From: Burkholderia ubonensis subsp. mesacidophila
Lineage (GTDB): Bacteria > Pseudomonadota > Gammaproteobacteria > Burkholderiales > Burkholderiaceae
Assembly (NCBI RefSeq): GCF_002097715.1
Contig: NZ_CP020737.1
Location: 1,426,001 to 1,490,000 of the forward strand
DNA: 64,000 nt
Direction of reading: 5' to 3'
Part shown: positions 36,701 through 45,279 of the stretch, piece after piece
Layout of the letters: every line of letters starts with the position of its first letter
Position numbering within the stretch: the stretch's first letter is position 1
The notes under the pieces: model-generated
Database searches by the model: none
The model's input: only the letters and a program-made list of their open reading frames with translations
Told to the model about the DNA's origin: nothing
Program-made: the position numbers and the translations under genes

Positions 36701-37638
36701 GGACGAATCCGGCGCTCGATTCGCTGCTTGCGAATCCGCCGAACTCGCTGCACCAGTCGGCCACAGGTGTTGCGCTCGGCGTCGGCTATCGCTCCGACGC
36801 GTGGCGCTTCGACGTCGGCACGTCGCCGCTCGGCTTCCCAGTGCATTACGTCGTCGGCGGCGCGCGCTACCGGTTCGACGCGGGGCCGGCGAGCTTCTCG
36901 GTCAACGCGTCGCGCCGCCCGGTGACGAGCAGCGAGCTGTCGTACGCGGGGCTGCGCGATCCGTGGACCGGCGCGGTCTGGGGCGGCGTGCGCCGCGACG
37001 GCGTGGACCTGCGCGCGTCGGTCGACTTCGGCCGCGCGAACCTGTTCGCGGAGCTCGGCGCGGGCGTGCTGACGGGCCGCAACGTCGAACGCAACGCGGC
37101 GGTGACGCTGCGCACGGGCTTCACGGCGCCGGTCTACGAGCGCGCGACGATGCGCGTCAGCACCGGGCTCGTCGGCAATGCGTGGCACTACGTGGAGAAC
37201 CTGCGCTACTACACGTTCGGGCAGGGCGGCTACTACAGTCCGCAGCGCTACCTGTCGCTCGGCGTGCCGCTCGAATGGGCGGGGCGGCGCGACGCGCTGT
37301 CGTGGGACCTGACCGTCACGGGCGGGATCTCGCACAGCTACGAAAAGGATTCGCTGTATTACCCGACGTTCGCGGACCAGCGGGCCGCACAGGAGCGCGA
37401 GGGCTTCGTCTATTCGGGCAGCTCGACGCGCGGCGTGTCGTTCTCGTATGGCGTGAACGGCATGGTCGAGTACCGGATGAACCCGCACCTGAGCGTCGGC
37501 GCGCAACTGAAGATCGACCGTTCGCACGACTACGCGCCGAGTTCGGCGATGGTGTACCTGCGCTACGCGTTCGACGCGCGCGCGCCGCGCACCGGCCTCG
37601 TCACGCCGACGCCGGTGCGGCTCTATTCGGATTTCTAG
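33748..37638 (+). CDS. bcsC: Cellulose export outer membrane protein BcsC
   Basis: The 1296-residue protein has a signal peptide, then roughly 900 residues of TPR repeats in the periplasm (many GDAQGAQAALARLKAQ-like helix pairs), and a C-terminal BcsC porin domain of about 330 residues that starts near DLEQRRDPELEIGWLPAYKS and ends in TPVRLYSDF. It forms the outer membrane pore for cellulose. Its length is somewhat above the E. coli protein (about 1150), probably from added TPRs. The ATG lies inside the bcsZ end after a G-rich ribosome site. Confidence 0.95.
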   Translation: MRRPLKRAVPHVAGLAWLASSVCAAVAAPARPTPAVPASAASDSADARRLLATARMWGVKHRDDLARDAIRKGLLIAPGDPALLAEQVRVLLRLGDAQGAQAALARLKAQAPGAPDTRRADDEYRVATSGREEMAQIRLLARSGRADEAARRIVALFPNGAPSGALGAEYYQIVANGPGGRDAAVAALRRAVAADPDDVDSALGLAKLLNQRSETRAEANRLAWALVRRTDADHTEAMAVWRRVLQSADADPAYLDALRAYLALVPDDTEFRDKVAGLERQRDAQLRLERDPNYIAQQRGLQALVRGDLAAAEPLLTQAARVRAGDADAVGGLGLLRLRQGRHDDARALFARAASLAPDQRGKWDSLARTARFWGTLAQGRAAAAAGRPQDAERAARAALAMQPDSPDAKLQLADALLAQHDWARAEPLLRGLLAARAPSASAVRSTATLYENTGRADQIGPLLDALQGRVAGRDDQRALDGLRADLLAQQARALADKGERGPAAQRYEAAVRAAPDAPWTRFALARLYRDMGLPQLGRTVMDEGLAQSDEPEMHYATALYRNSIDDVVGAQAALAPVGDARRSDGMRALARKLDAESALADARGALGRGDRAACAAALAHAQAFAPDDPDMLAAVGAQWIDAGEPERGLAPLRDWIAAHPRDADADVRLRYGDLLGSAGRDGELAAWLDAIRREPSLTATQTARLEDQSLRLILRRTDDAIAQQDYETARRLLDRASPAAKADPRYALEVADLERAQGRYDAARAALAPVVARTPDNVDAQLALARIDEDSGDRAGALARVQAVLARAPADDVDTQLSAVRRLTALRRADDAADITGRLQAAYPARADVTVAAGRVAEAQGRYDDAASLYRLSQSQERASGVSPRRDGRTPAQAAFADLEQRRDPELEIGWLPAYKSGDDGVSAYRAQQVPIYLQMPVRYDGHAFLQVDTVHLDAGTLDTRNPDAYALKTFGTYSALRQQSPPGTNPALDSLLANPPNSLHQSATGVALGVGYRSDAWRFDVGTSPLGFPVHYVVGGARYRFDAGPASFSVNASRRPVTSSELSYAGLRDPWTGAVWGGVRRDGVDLRASVDFGRANLFAELGAGVLTGRNVERNAAVTLRTGFTAPVYERATMRVSTGLVGNAWHYVENLRYYTFGQGGYYSPQRYLSLGVPLEWAGRRDALSWDLTVTGGISHSYEKDSLYYPTFADQRAAQEREGFVYSGSSTRGVSFSYGVNGMVEYRMNPHLSVGAQLKIDRSHDYAPSSAMVYLRYAFDARAPRTGLVTPTPVRLYSDF

Positions 37639-37658
37639 CGTGAAAAGGATGCGTTAGC

Positions 37659-39560
37659 GTGAACACCGACTTCGAAGCCACTCGTCCCGCGTTCGGCGCC
37701 GCCGGCGTGTTCGATCGCCTGCGCGCGCTGCTGCGCATGGGGCCGGCCGACGGCCGCGTGTCCACGCTGAGCCGTCTCGCGATCGACGGCCTGCCGGACG
37801 AATGGACGCAGCTCGAGGCGGGCGGCCTGTATGCGGTCTATGCGGCCGCGCGCACGCCTGCGTGCGACGCGCTGGTGTGGGAAAGCGCGCGCCAGGCGCG
37901 CACCCGCGACGTGACGGTCGTGCTCGCGCGCGACCACGCGAGCGTCGCCGCGCAGCTGGGCGAGCGGGGCTTCGCGGGCGCCGCGCTCGCGCCCGGCTGG
38001 CCGCGCAACCTGAACGTGCTCGCGATGCCGCCGGCGGTTGGCGACGCGCAGCCGGGCGCCGCGCACGCCGACCCGGGCCCGTTCGCCCGCCTGATGGGCG
38101 GGTTCCGCGCGATGAGGCGCTTCGGCTTTCACGCGCGTTCGCTGTATTTCATCGAGGGCGCGGAGCGCTGGTTCAGCTGGAACGATCCCGCCGCGCTGGC
38201 GGAAGAGGGGCGCGCGTTCGCGGACTGGTGCCGGATGCACCGGATCGCGGTCGTGCTGCTGATGAACCCCGACGCCGGGCACGCGGACGATGCCGGCACC
38301 GACGACCTGCCGCTCGTGCGCGATACGCGCCGCACCCGGCGCAGCGCCTTCCACAGCGTCTGCGCCGGCGTCGCGCAGCTGCAGCGCACCCACGGCGAGC
38401 TGCTGTGGGTCGTCGATTTCTGGCGCGCGGGCGACACGCTCGCCGCGGGCGAGGTGCGGCCGCTGCGCTTCGCGCCGAGCGGCCGGCTGTCCGCGATCTT
38501 CGATGCCGATGCGCTCGTGCAGCCGCGCGAGATGAAGCTCGCGAGCGACGAGGACCGGGTGGTCGTGAGCCGCGTGGTGGTCGACGGCGAGAACTGGGTG
38601 CCGAAGGACTGGGAGATCGTCGACGACAACGCCGCGGTGGTGGCCGCGTGCGCGAAGGCGCAGGCGGCGACCGCCGTGCTCGCGTTCCGCACCCGCACGC
38701 AGCTCGAGGCGCTGTGCGCGGACGTCCACACGCTGCGGCGGCAGTGCGGCGGCGCGCTGAAGATCACGATCGTCGAGCGCGGCGAGGTGCTGCGCCATCA
38801 GTTCGAGATGCTGGTGCTGAGCCTCGGCGCGAACAGCGTGATCGGGCGCGACCTGCCGTTCTCGCGGCTGCAGGCCGCGGTGCGCTCGCTGCACGGCCAG
38901 CTGCAGGCGCGGCCGGTCGCCGCCGATTACCGCGCGGCGCTCGCCGCGGCGCTCGGCGACACGGTGCTCGGCTACCTGCCGGTCGGCGCGTTCTGCCTGC
39001 GGACCCGCGCGGTGCTCGATCGCGGCGCGGTGCTCGCGCTGTCGCACACCCTCGTGAAGATGACGCTGCTGCCCGGCGTCGCGCACGTCGACGCGCTGCG
39101 TCACTGCATGCCGCGCCGCGCGGGCGACGTGGTGACGGCCGACGCGGAGCACCTGTACGTATTCCTGTTCGCGTGCGAGCCGGCCGATGCGGACGAGGCG
39201 CTCAAGCGGATCTTCGACGTGCCGGTCGACACGCTGTCCGACCGGGTCGTGCGCCTCGCGCACGGCAGCATCGACGCGGAGCTGAACAAGCTGAAGGCGG
39301 AAAACCGGCGCGCGCCGATCGCCGACTACAGCGACCTGTTCGCGGCCGCGCATCCGGCGGGCGGCGCGCGGGCGGACGCGGCGACGCCGGCGTCGCCGCG
39401 GACGGTCGATGCCGCCGGCGACGCGCCGCCACCGTCCGCCGCCGCCGCGCCGCTGCCGGACGACGCGTCCGCCGCGCCCGGCCCGAACCCTGTCGTCGCC
39501 GCGCGCGCGCGCGGCGCCACCCGCAGCGCGATGCCGCTGCGCAAGCCGGAGGCCCCATGA
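37659..39560 (+). CDS. bcsE: Cellulose biosynthesis protein BcsE
   Basis: The 633-residue cytoplasmic protein matches BcsE in position and pattern: a P-loop-like but degenerate N-terminal domain (LPDEWTQLEAGGLYAVYAAA), then the GIL region (TRTQLEALCADVHTLRRQCGG ... LLGANSVIG-type segment, here LSLGANSVIGRDLPFSRLQ), which in E. coli binds c-di-GMP. A GTG start at 37659 is used. The last 90 residues are low-complexity Ala/Pro. BcsE boosts cellulose output through BcsF and the BcsRQ complex. Its stop overlaps bcsF by ATGA. Confidence 0.9.
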   Translation: MNTDFEATRPAFGAAGVFDRLRALLRMGPADGRVSTLSRLAIDGLPDEWTQLEAGGLYAVYAAARTPACDALVWESARQARTRDVTVVLARDHASVAAQLGERGFAGAALAPGWPRNLNVLAMPPAVGDAQPGAAHADPGPFARLMGGFRAMRRFGFHARSLYFIEGAERWFSWNDPAALAEEGRAFADWCRMHRIAVVLLMNPDAGHADDAGTDDLPLVRDTRRTRRSAFHSVCAGVAQLQRTHGELLWVVDFWRAGDTLAAGEVRPLRFAPSGRLSAIFDADALVQPREMKLASDEDRVVVSRVVVDGENWVPKDWEIVDDNAAVVAACAKAQAATAVLAFRTRTQLEALCADVHTLRRQCGGALKITIVERGEVLRHQFEMLVLSLGANSVIGRDLPFSRLQAAVRSLHGQLQARPVAADYRAALAAALGDTVLGYLPVGAFCLRTRAVLDRGAVLALSHTLVKMTLLPGVAHVDALRHCMPRRAGDVVTADAEHLYVFLFACEPADADEALKRIFDVPVDTLSDRVVRLAHGSIDAELNKLKAENRRAPIADYSDLFAAAHPAGGARADAATPASPRTVDAAGDAPPPSAAAAPLPDDASAAPGPNPVVAARARGATRSAMPLRKPEAP

Positions 39561-39781
39561 TTGCCGACATCGTCATCGGTTTCGTCGTCGGCATCGCGAT
39601 CGCGGTGCCGGTTTGGATCATCGCGCAGCACCTGGGCCTCGGCCGCGGCTTCCGCGCGCCGCGCCGGATCGCCCCGCACGACGTGGTGCCGTGCGAGATC
39701 GCGCCGGTCGCGCTGCGCGGCCGGCTCCTGCCCGGGGCCGCCGACGTCGCCGCCGCCGCGGGCCGCGGGGCGCCGCGATGA
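39557..39781 (+). CDS. bcsF: Small membrane protein BcsF
   Basis: The 74-residue protein has one N-terminal transmembrane helix (IADIVIGFVVGIAIAVPVWIIAQHLG) and a short basic cytoplasmic tail. This size, topology and place between bcsE and bcsQ are those of BcsF, which anchors BcsE at the membrane. Both ends overlap neighbouring genes by 4 bases, so translation is coupled. Confidence 0.88.
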   Translation: MIADIVIGFVVGIAIAVPVWIIAQHLGLGRGFRAPRRIAPHDVVPCEIAPVALRGRLLPGAADVAAAAGRGAPR

Positions 39782-40557
39782 AGACGATCGCCATGACGTC
39801 GACGTCCGGCGGCGCGGGCCGCACGACGCTGGCCGCCGCGCTGGCCGTGCTGCTCGCGCGCCGCGGCCGGCCGGTGGTCGCCGTCGAATTCGATCCGCAG
39901 AACCTGCTCGGCGCGCACCTCGGCCTCGACACGCTGTCCGGCGCCGGTCTCGCGCAGAGCCTGCTCGGGGACCCCGAGCCGTGGCATGCGCACACCTGGC
40001 GCAACGCCGACGACGTGCTGTTCGTCCCGTACGGGTACGTCGACGCGGCGCAGGCGGCCGCGTGCGACGCGCGGCTCGCCGCCGATCCTCGGTGGCTTTC
40101 GCGCGCGCTCGGCGAGATCGCGCTGCCGGCCGACGGCGTCGCGTTCATCGACGCGGCGCGCTGCCCGTCGCTGCACGCCGAGCACGCGATCCGCGGCGCG
40201 GACCTGACGCTCGTCGTCGTGCCGCCGGAGCCGGCGGCGTGCGCGACCGTCGCCGCGCGCCTCGACGCGCTGAGGGCGGGCGGCGGCGCGCTGCAGATCG
40301 TCGTGAACCGGCTGAATCCGGCCCGCGACATGCAGCGCGACGCGCTCGCGATGCTGCGCGAGGTGGCGGGCCCGGCGGTGATCCTCGACCAGCGCATCCA
40401 TCTCGACGCCGCGGTGCCCGAATCGTTCGCGCGCGGCAGCTGGATCTTCGACGATGCGCCGTATTCGCAGGTGTCGCACGACCTGCACGGCGTCGCGAAC
40501 TGGGTCGACGCATGGCTCGGCGCCGCCGTGGCGGGGCGGACCGGGGGCCGGCGATGA
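39778..40557 (+). CDS. bcsQ: ParA/MinD-like ATPase BcsQ
   Basis: The 259-residue protein is a SIMIBI-type ATPase with a deviant P-loop TSTSGGAGRTTLAAAL. Both usual lysines of the KGGxGKT motif are missing; Arg stands where the Walker lysine would be. E. coli BcsQ also has an atypical P-loop, so this is probably not a defect. The switch region includes GVAFIDAARCPSL. BcsQ with BcsR is essential for cellulose secretion and localises or assembles the synthase. It overlaps bcsF and bcsA. Confidence 0.92.
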   Translation: MKTIAMTSTSGGAGRTTLAAALAVLLARRGRPVVAVEFDPQNLLGAHLGLDTLSGAGLAQSLLGDPEPWHAHTWRNADDVLFVPYGYVDAAQAAACDARLAADPRWLSRALGEIALPADGVAFIDAARCPSLHAEHAIRGADLTLVVVPPEPAACATVAARLDALRAGGGALQIVVNRLNPARDMQRDALAMLREVAGPAVILDQRIHLDAAVPESFARGSWIFDDAPYSQVSHDLHGVANWVDAWLGAAVAGRTGGRR

Positions 40558-43109
40558 AGCTCGCCGCATTGGCCACCGCTTACGCCGCCGCATTCGCCGC
40601 GGCGCGTGCGCTCGGCCGCCGCGTGCTCGACTGGCTCGCGCACGGCATCGGGCTGCCCGCCGAGCGCACGCTGCTCGACTGGGTCGTGCGGCTGTTCTTC
40701 CACGCGCCGCGGCCCGGGCGGCCCGATCCCGTGGGCCGCCGCGCGCGCGCGGCGTTCCTGCGGCTGGCCGCCGACTGGGGCGTGCTGCAGCCGCTCAGCC
40801 CGCGCGAGTGGCTGTGGCGCGCGTTCGTGCGCGCGCCGCGCAGCGCGGGCAACCGCCCGGTGCGCGATCCGCTCGCGTGGTTCGACAAGACCGTCGTCCC
40901 CGTGTACGTGTTCGTCCGCGCGATCGGGCGGGGCGTCGGCGCGCTCGTCGCGCGCCTGCCGTGGGACCGCTGGGGCGGCTGGATCGACGCGCGCGCGCAG
41001 CGGGTCGGCCGGCGCCGCGGGCTCGCGCCGCTGCTGCTCGCGGCCGGCGCGCTGCTGTGGGCGGCGGCCGGCATGTCGCCGCTGATGCCCGGCGCGCAGT
41101 TCGCGTTCTTCCTGATCGTCGCCGTGCTCGCGCTCGGCCTGCGCCGCCTGCCGGGCCACATGCCGACGCTCGCGCTCGCGTCGCTGGCGCTGCTCGCGAT
41201 GGTGCGCTACGTGTGGTGGCGCGCGACTCAGACGCTCGATTTCCGCAGCCCGCTGGAGGCGTGGGCGGGCTACCTGCTGTTCGCGGCGGAAGCCTATACG
41301 TGGCTGATCCTGCTGCTCGGCTTCATCCAGACCGCGTGGCCGCTCGACCGCCCGGTCGTGCCGCTGCCCGACGACACCGGCGCGTGGCCGACGGTCGACG
41401 TGTACATCCCGACCTACAACGAGCCGCTGTCGGTCGTGAAGCCGACGGTGTTCGCCGCGCAGAGCATCGACTGGCCGAGCGCGAAGCTGCGCGTCTACCT
41501 GCTCGACGACGGCAAGCGCCCCGAGTTCGAGGCGTTCGCGCGCGAGGCCGGGGTCGGCTACCTGACGCGCGACGACAACCGCCACGCGAAGGCCGGCAAC
41601 ATCAACCGCGCGCTGCCGAAGACGCACGGCGAGTACGTCGCGATCTTCGACTGCGATCACGTGCCGACCCGCTCGTTCCTGCAGACGACGATGGGCGTGT
41701 TCCTGCGCGACCCGAAGTGCGCGCTCGTGCAGACGCCGCATCATTTCTTCTCGCCCGATCCGTTCGAGCGCAACCTCGGCACGTTCCGCCAGGTGCCGAA
41801 CGAGGGCACGCTGTTCTACGGGCTCGTGCAGTCCGGCAACGACCTGTGGAACGCGACGTTCTTCTGCGGCTCGTGCGCGATCCTCAAGCGCAGCGCGCTC
41901 GAGGAGATCGGCGGCGTCGCGGTCGAGACCGTGACCGAGGACGCGCACACCGCGCTCAAGCTGCACCGCCGCGGCTATACGTCGGCCTACCTGCCGACCG
42001 TGCAGGCGGCGGGCCTCGCGACCGAAAGCCTCGCCGGCCACGTGAAGCAGCGCACGCGCTGGGCGCGCGGGATGGCGCAGATCTTCCGCATCGACAACCC
42101 GTTCCTCGGGCGCGGGCTCGGCTTCGTGCAGCGGATCTGCTACGGCAACGCGATGCTGCACTTCTTCTACGGCATTCCGCGGCTGATCTTCCTGACGATG
42201 CCGCTCGCGTACCTGTTCTTCCACCTGTACTTCATCAACGCGTCGGCGGTCGCGCTCGCGAGCTACGTCGTGCCGTACCTCGTGCTCGCGAACATCGCGA
42301 ACTCGCGGATGCAGGGGCGCTTCCGCCATTCGTTCTGGGCGGAAGTCTACGAATCGGTGCTCGCGTGGTACATCGCGCTGCCGACGACCGTCGCGTTCCT
42401 GAGCCCGAAGCACGGCAAGTTCAACGTGACCGACAAGGGCGGCAAGATCGACGAGGGCTACGTCGACTGGTCGACGTCGAAGCCGTACCTCGTGCTGTTC
42501 GCGGTGAACGTGATCGCGATTTTCGCCGGCGTCTCGCGCCTGATCGTGGACCAGGGCGACGAGGCGTCGACGATCCTGATCACGATGGGCTGGACCGTCT
42601 ACAACCTCGCGATGCTCGGCGCCGCGCTCGCGGTCGCGCGCGAGGCGAAGCAGGTGCGGGTCACGCACCGGATCGCGATGCGCGTGCCGGCGACGCTCCT
42701 GCTCGCCGACGGCACGACGGCCGCGTGCTTCACCAGCGACTACTCGGCGGGCGGCCTCGGGCTCGAGGCGGTGCCGGGCCTGAAGCTCGCGACGGGCGAC
42801 ACGCTGACCGTGTGCGTGACGCGCGGCGACCGGCCGTTCACGTTCCCGGTGCGCGTGTGCCGCGTGACACCGGCGCATATCGGCGTGAGCTTCGATGCGC
42901 TGACGCTCGAGCAGGAGCGGCAGCTCGTGCAGTGCACGTTCGGCCGCGCGGACGCATGGCTCGACTGGCACCAGGGCGAACGGCCCGACACGCCGCTGCG
43001 CGGGCTGAGGGAAGTGCTGAGAGTGGGCGTCGACGGTTACGTGCGCCTGTTGAAGGGCGTGTCGCGCAGCGTGCAGGCGATGCTGGCGCTCGACCGGGCG
43101 CGCGACTGA
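40554..43109 (+). CDS. bcsA: Cellulose synthase catalytic subunit BcsA
   Basis: The 851-residue inner membrane GT2 enzyme has its N-terminal helices, then glucosyltransferase motifs: DVYIPTYNEP near 281, LLDDGK near 317, FDCDH (DxD) near 365, TED near 461 and QRTRW near 499. More helices follow. The C-terminal PilZ domain has RVTHR near 703 and DYSAGG, the c-di-GMP binding pattern RxxxR...(D/N)xSxxG. It polymerises UDP-glucose and moves the chain through the membrane. c-di-GMP activation is expected. All key residues are present. Confidence 0.97.
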   Translation: MKLAALATAYAAAFAAARALGRRVLDWLAHGIGLPAERTLLDWVVRLFFHAPRPGRPDPVGRRARAAFLRLAADWGVLQPLSPREWLWRAFVRAPRSAGNRPVRDPLAWFDKTVVPVYVFVRAIGRGVGALVARLPWDRWGGWIDARAQRVGRRRGLAPLLLAAGALLWAAAGMSPLMPGAQFAFFLIVAVLALGLRRLPGHMPTLALASLALLAMVRYVWWRATQTLDFRSPLEAWAGYLLFAAEAYTWLILLLGFIQTAWPLDRPVVPLPDDTGAWPTVDVYIPTYNEPLSVVKPTVFAAQSIDWPSAKLRVYLLDDGKRPEFEAFAREAGVGYLTRDDNRHAKAGNINRALPKTHGEYVAIFDCDHVPTRSFLQTTMGVFLRDPKCALVQTPHHFFSPDPFERNLGTFRQVPNEGTLFYGLVQSGNDLWNATFFCGSCAILKRSALEEIGGVAVETVTEDAHTALKLHRRGYTSAYLPTVQAAGLATESLAGHVKQRTRWARGMAQIFRIDNPFLGRGLGFVQRICYGNAMLHFFYGIPRLIFLTMPLAYLFFHLYFINASAVALASYVVPYLVLANIANSRMQGRFRHSFWAEVYESVLAWYIALPTTVAFLSPKHGKFNVTDKGGKIDEGYVDWSTSKPYLVLFAVNVIAIFAGVSRLIVDQGDEASTILITMGWTVYNLAMLGAALAVAREAKQVRVTHRIAMRVPATLLLADGTTAACFTSDYSAGGLGLEAVPGLKLATGDTLTVCVTRGDRPFTFPVRVCRVTPAHIGVSFDALTLEQERQLVQCTFGRADAWLDWHQGERPDTPLRGLREVLRVGVDGYVRLLKGVSRSVQAMLALDRARD

Positions 43110-43134
43110 CGCCGCCCACGATGGAGTTGTCTCG

Positions 43135-44697
43135 ATGACGTTCTGGAACCTGTATTTCATCCTGAAGTTCGCGCTGTTCGCGGCGGACCGCCTGCAGCCG
43201 CTGTGGCTCGCGAACCTCGCGTTCGCGCTGGCGCTCGCGGCGAGCGCGCCGCTGCGGCGGCGCGGCTGGCGCATCGCGCGGCAGCTCGCGGCGCTCGCGA
43301 TCGCGGTGCCGCTCCTCGCGCGCGAGGCGCACGCGCCGCCGCTCGCGCGGCTCGCCGACGCGCTGCGCGAGGTGAGCACGTTCCGGCTCGAGTACTGGAT
43401 GGAGCTGCTGCCGCGCCTGCTGCCGCCGATGCTGCTGATCGCCGTGGCCGGCGCGCTCGTCGCATACTTCGTCGTCAACCGCTGGCTGCGCGTCGCGACC
43501 TTCGTGCTGATCGCGCTCGTCGCGCTGCCGCTGTGGCAGGCGGGCAACGCTCTGGTCGAGCGCATCGCGTCGAACGCGCAGGCGCAAGCGCAGGCGTCGT
43601 CGGCGGGCGCGGCGCGCGCCGGCCAGCCGGAGGACCACAACGCGGCGCTCGCCGCGTTCCGTGCGCAGGAATCGCAGCGGCAGGTCGCGTTCGGCCAGCT
43701 CGGCAACGATCCGGCCACGCAGTTCGACGTGATCGTGCTGCACGTGTGCTCGCTCGCGTGGGACGACCTCGACGCGGCGAAGGTGCGCAACCATCCGATG
43801 CTGAGCCGCTTCGACTACCTGTTCACGAACTTCAGCTCGGCCGCGAGCTACAGCGGCCCGGCGGCGATCCGCGTGCTGCGCGCGAGCTGCGGGCAGGAGG
43901 CGCATGCGGACCTGTACAAGCCCGCGCCGCGGCAGTGCCAGTTGTTCGCGCAGCTCGCGCGCGCCGGCTACACCGCGCAGTCGCTGCTGAACCACGACGG
44001 CCACTTCGACAATTTCCTGGATTTGATCCACGACAACCTCGGCGTGCCCGACGCGCCGCTGGTGTCGAACGCCGACGCGCCGGTCGCGATGCACGCGTTC
44101 GACGGCTCGGCGATCAAGGACGACTACGCGACGCTCGCGAGCTGGTACGCGCAGCGCGCGTCGGTGCCGGGGCCGGTCGCGCTGTACTACAACACGATCA
44201 GCATGCACGACGGCAACCGCGTGGTCGGCAGTTCGCTGACCAGCATCGACTCGTATCCGCAGCGCGCGACGAAGCTGATGAACGACTTCGACCGGCTCGC
44301 CGACCTGATCGCGTCGTCGGGCCGGCGCGCGGTGATCGTGTTCGTGCCGGAGCACGGCGCGGCGCTGCGCGGCGACAAGAACCAGGTGGCCGGCCTGCGC
44401 GAGATCCCGACGCCGCGCATCGTGCACATCCCGGTCGGCGTGCGGCTCGTTGGCTTCCCGGGCAACCACGGCACGACGACCGTGATCGACCAGCCGGCGA
44501 GCTTCCTCGCGCTCGCGCAGCTGCTGTCGAACCTCGTGTCGAACAGCCCGTTCAAGCCGGGCGTGACGCTCGCGCAATACGCGGCCGACCTGCCGCGCAC
44601 GCGGATGATCGGCGAGAACGAGGGCACCGTGACGATGCAGACGGCCGCGGGCTACGCGGTCAAGACTCCGGATGGCGTATGGATCGACGAAAAGTGA
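43135..44697 (+). CDS. bcsG: Cellulose phosphoethanolamine transferase BcsG
   Basis: The 520-residue protein has four or five N-terminal membrane helices and a periplasmic alkaline-phosphatase-fold domain. The segment FSSAASYSGPAAIRVLRASCGQ holds the nucleophile Ser and the Cys known from E. coli BcsG, and VFVPEHGAALRGDK has metal-binding residues. It transfers phosphoethanolamine from phosphatidylethanolamine to cellulose. Its presence implies a modified cellulose like that of E. coli and Salmonella. The stop codon overlaps the bcsR start by GTGA. Confidence 0.95.
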   Translation: MTFWNLYFILKFALFAADRLQPLWLANLAFALALAASAPLRRRGWRIARQLAALAIAVPLLAREAHAPPLARLADALREVSTFRLEYWMELLPRLLPPMLLIAVAGALVAYFVVNRWLRVATFVLIALVALPLWQAGNALVERIASNAQAQAQASSAGAARAGQPEDHNAALAAFRAQESQRQVAFGQLGNDPATQFDVIVLHVCSLAWDDLDAAKVRNHPMLSRFDYLFTNFSSAASYSGPAAIRVLRASCGQEAHADLYKPAPRQCQLFAQLARAGYTAQSLLNHDGHFDNFLDLIHDNLGVPDAPLVSNADAPVAMHAFDGSAIKDDYATLASWYAQRASVPGPVALYYNTISMHDGNRVVGSSLTSIDSYPQRATKLMNDFDRLADLIASSGRRAVIVFVPEHGAALRGDKNQVAGLREIPTPRIVHIPVGVRLVGFPGNHGTTTVIDQPASFLALAQLLSNLVSNSPFKPGVTLAQYAADLPRTRMIGENEGTVTMQTAAGYAVKTPDGVWIDEK

Positions 44698-44873
44698 ACG
44701 CACCCGACGGCGACGACGATCGCCTGTCGCAGCCCAACGACGTGATCGGGCTGGCGCGCCATCTGCCGGCGCTCGATCCGGACCGCTACGTCGACGAGCA
44801 GGCGCGCCGCGCGTATCTCGACGCGCTCGACCGGTGGCCGGCGCTCGCGAAGCTGATGGGGTTGCGGGGGTAG
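44694..44873 (+). CDS. bcsR: BcsR-like small protein
   Basis: The 59-residue protein (core QPNDVIGLARHLPALDPDRYVD ... ALDRWPALAKLMGL) resembles E. coli BcsR, which binds BcsQ. It uses a GTG start that overlaps the stop of bcsG. In E. coli bcsR precedes bcsQ, whereas here it closes the run of bcs genes. The similarity is short but the pattern and context agree. Confidence 0.8.
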   Translation: MNAPDGDDDRLSQPNDVIGLARHLPALDPDRYVDEQARRAYLDALDRWPALAKLMGLRG

Positions 44874-44881
44874 CGCGGGCG

Positions 44882-45190
44882 ATGCCGAACGTACCGCACC
44901 GCCTGCATGCTCGCCTGCTGCGCGTCGTGGCGGCCGCCGCGCTCGCGCTGCCGGTGGCCGCGCAAGCGCGCCCGCCGGTTCGGTGCATTCGGCAGCCCAT
45001 CGTGATGTCGGCGCCCGGCAAGCCGTTTGCGATCTACTCGCGCGATGGCGACTTGCTGTATCGCGACGTCGCCGACGAAAACGGCGTCGTGAACTTCGCC
45101 GGACGAGCGTTGCCGGCCGGCGCGGGGATCATTTTCGACCCGGATGGCAACCAGATCTATCCGGAGAGGATATGCCGCGACGGATCGTGA
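44882..45190 (+). CDS. Small exported protein following the cellulose operon
   Basis: The 102-residue protein has a signal peptide (LLRVVAAAALALPVAAQA-RPP) and a mature part of about 70 residues with two Cys (VRCIRQP and ERICRDGS) that could close a disulfide. The short body reads like a small beta domain (KPFAIYSRDGDLLYRDVADE). It starts 8 bases after bcsR, so it is probably transcribed with the cellulose genes. I do not recognise a family; a role in periplasmic cellulose handling is only a guess. Confidence 0.7.
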   Translation: MPNVPHRLHARLLRVVAAAALALPVAAQARPPVRCIRQPIVMSAPGKPFAIYSRDGDLLYRDVADENGVVNFAGRALPAGAGIIFDPDGNQIYPERICRDGS

Positions 45191-45212
45191 GCGGGCCGGT
45201 CCGCCCGACATG

Positions 45213-45237
45213 AAAAAGGACGGCCGAAGCCGCCCTT
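45213..45237 (-). terminator. Rho-independent terminator of the phosphatase gene
   Basis: Read on the minus strand: AAGGGCGGC-TTCG-GCCGTCCTT followed by T residues, a stable stem with a UUCG tetraloop. It lies 43 bp after the stop of the phosphatase gene and faces the end of the cellulose operon. Confidence 0.8.
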
Positions 45238-45279
45238 GCCACATCGGGATGGCCGGCGTTGCGCCGGCCGATTGCGCCG

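Noticed and set aside
33697..37527. A 1276-codon antisense frame over bcsC
   Set aside because: It has the same mirror composition as other antisense frames here and no recognisable domain, while the sense frame is a clear BcsC.
37659..39560. Assigning the c-di-GMP-binding RxGD motif in BcsE
   Set aside because: The region GANSVIGRDLPF is near the expected place, but I cannot match it residue by residue to the E. coli motif.
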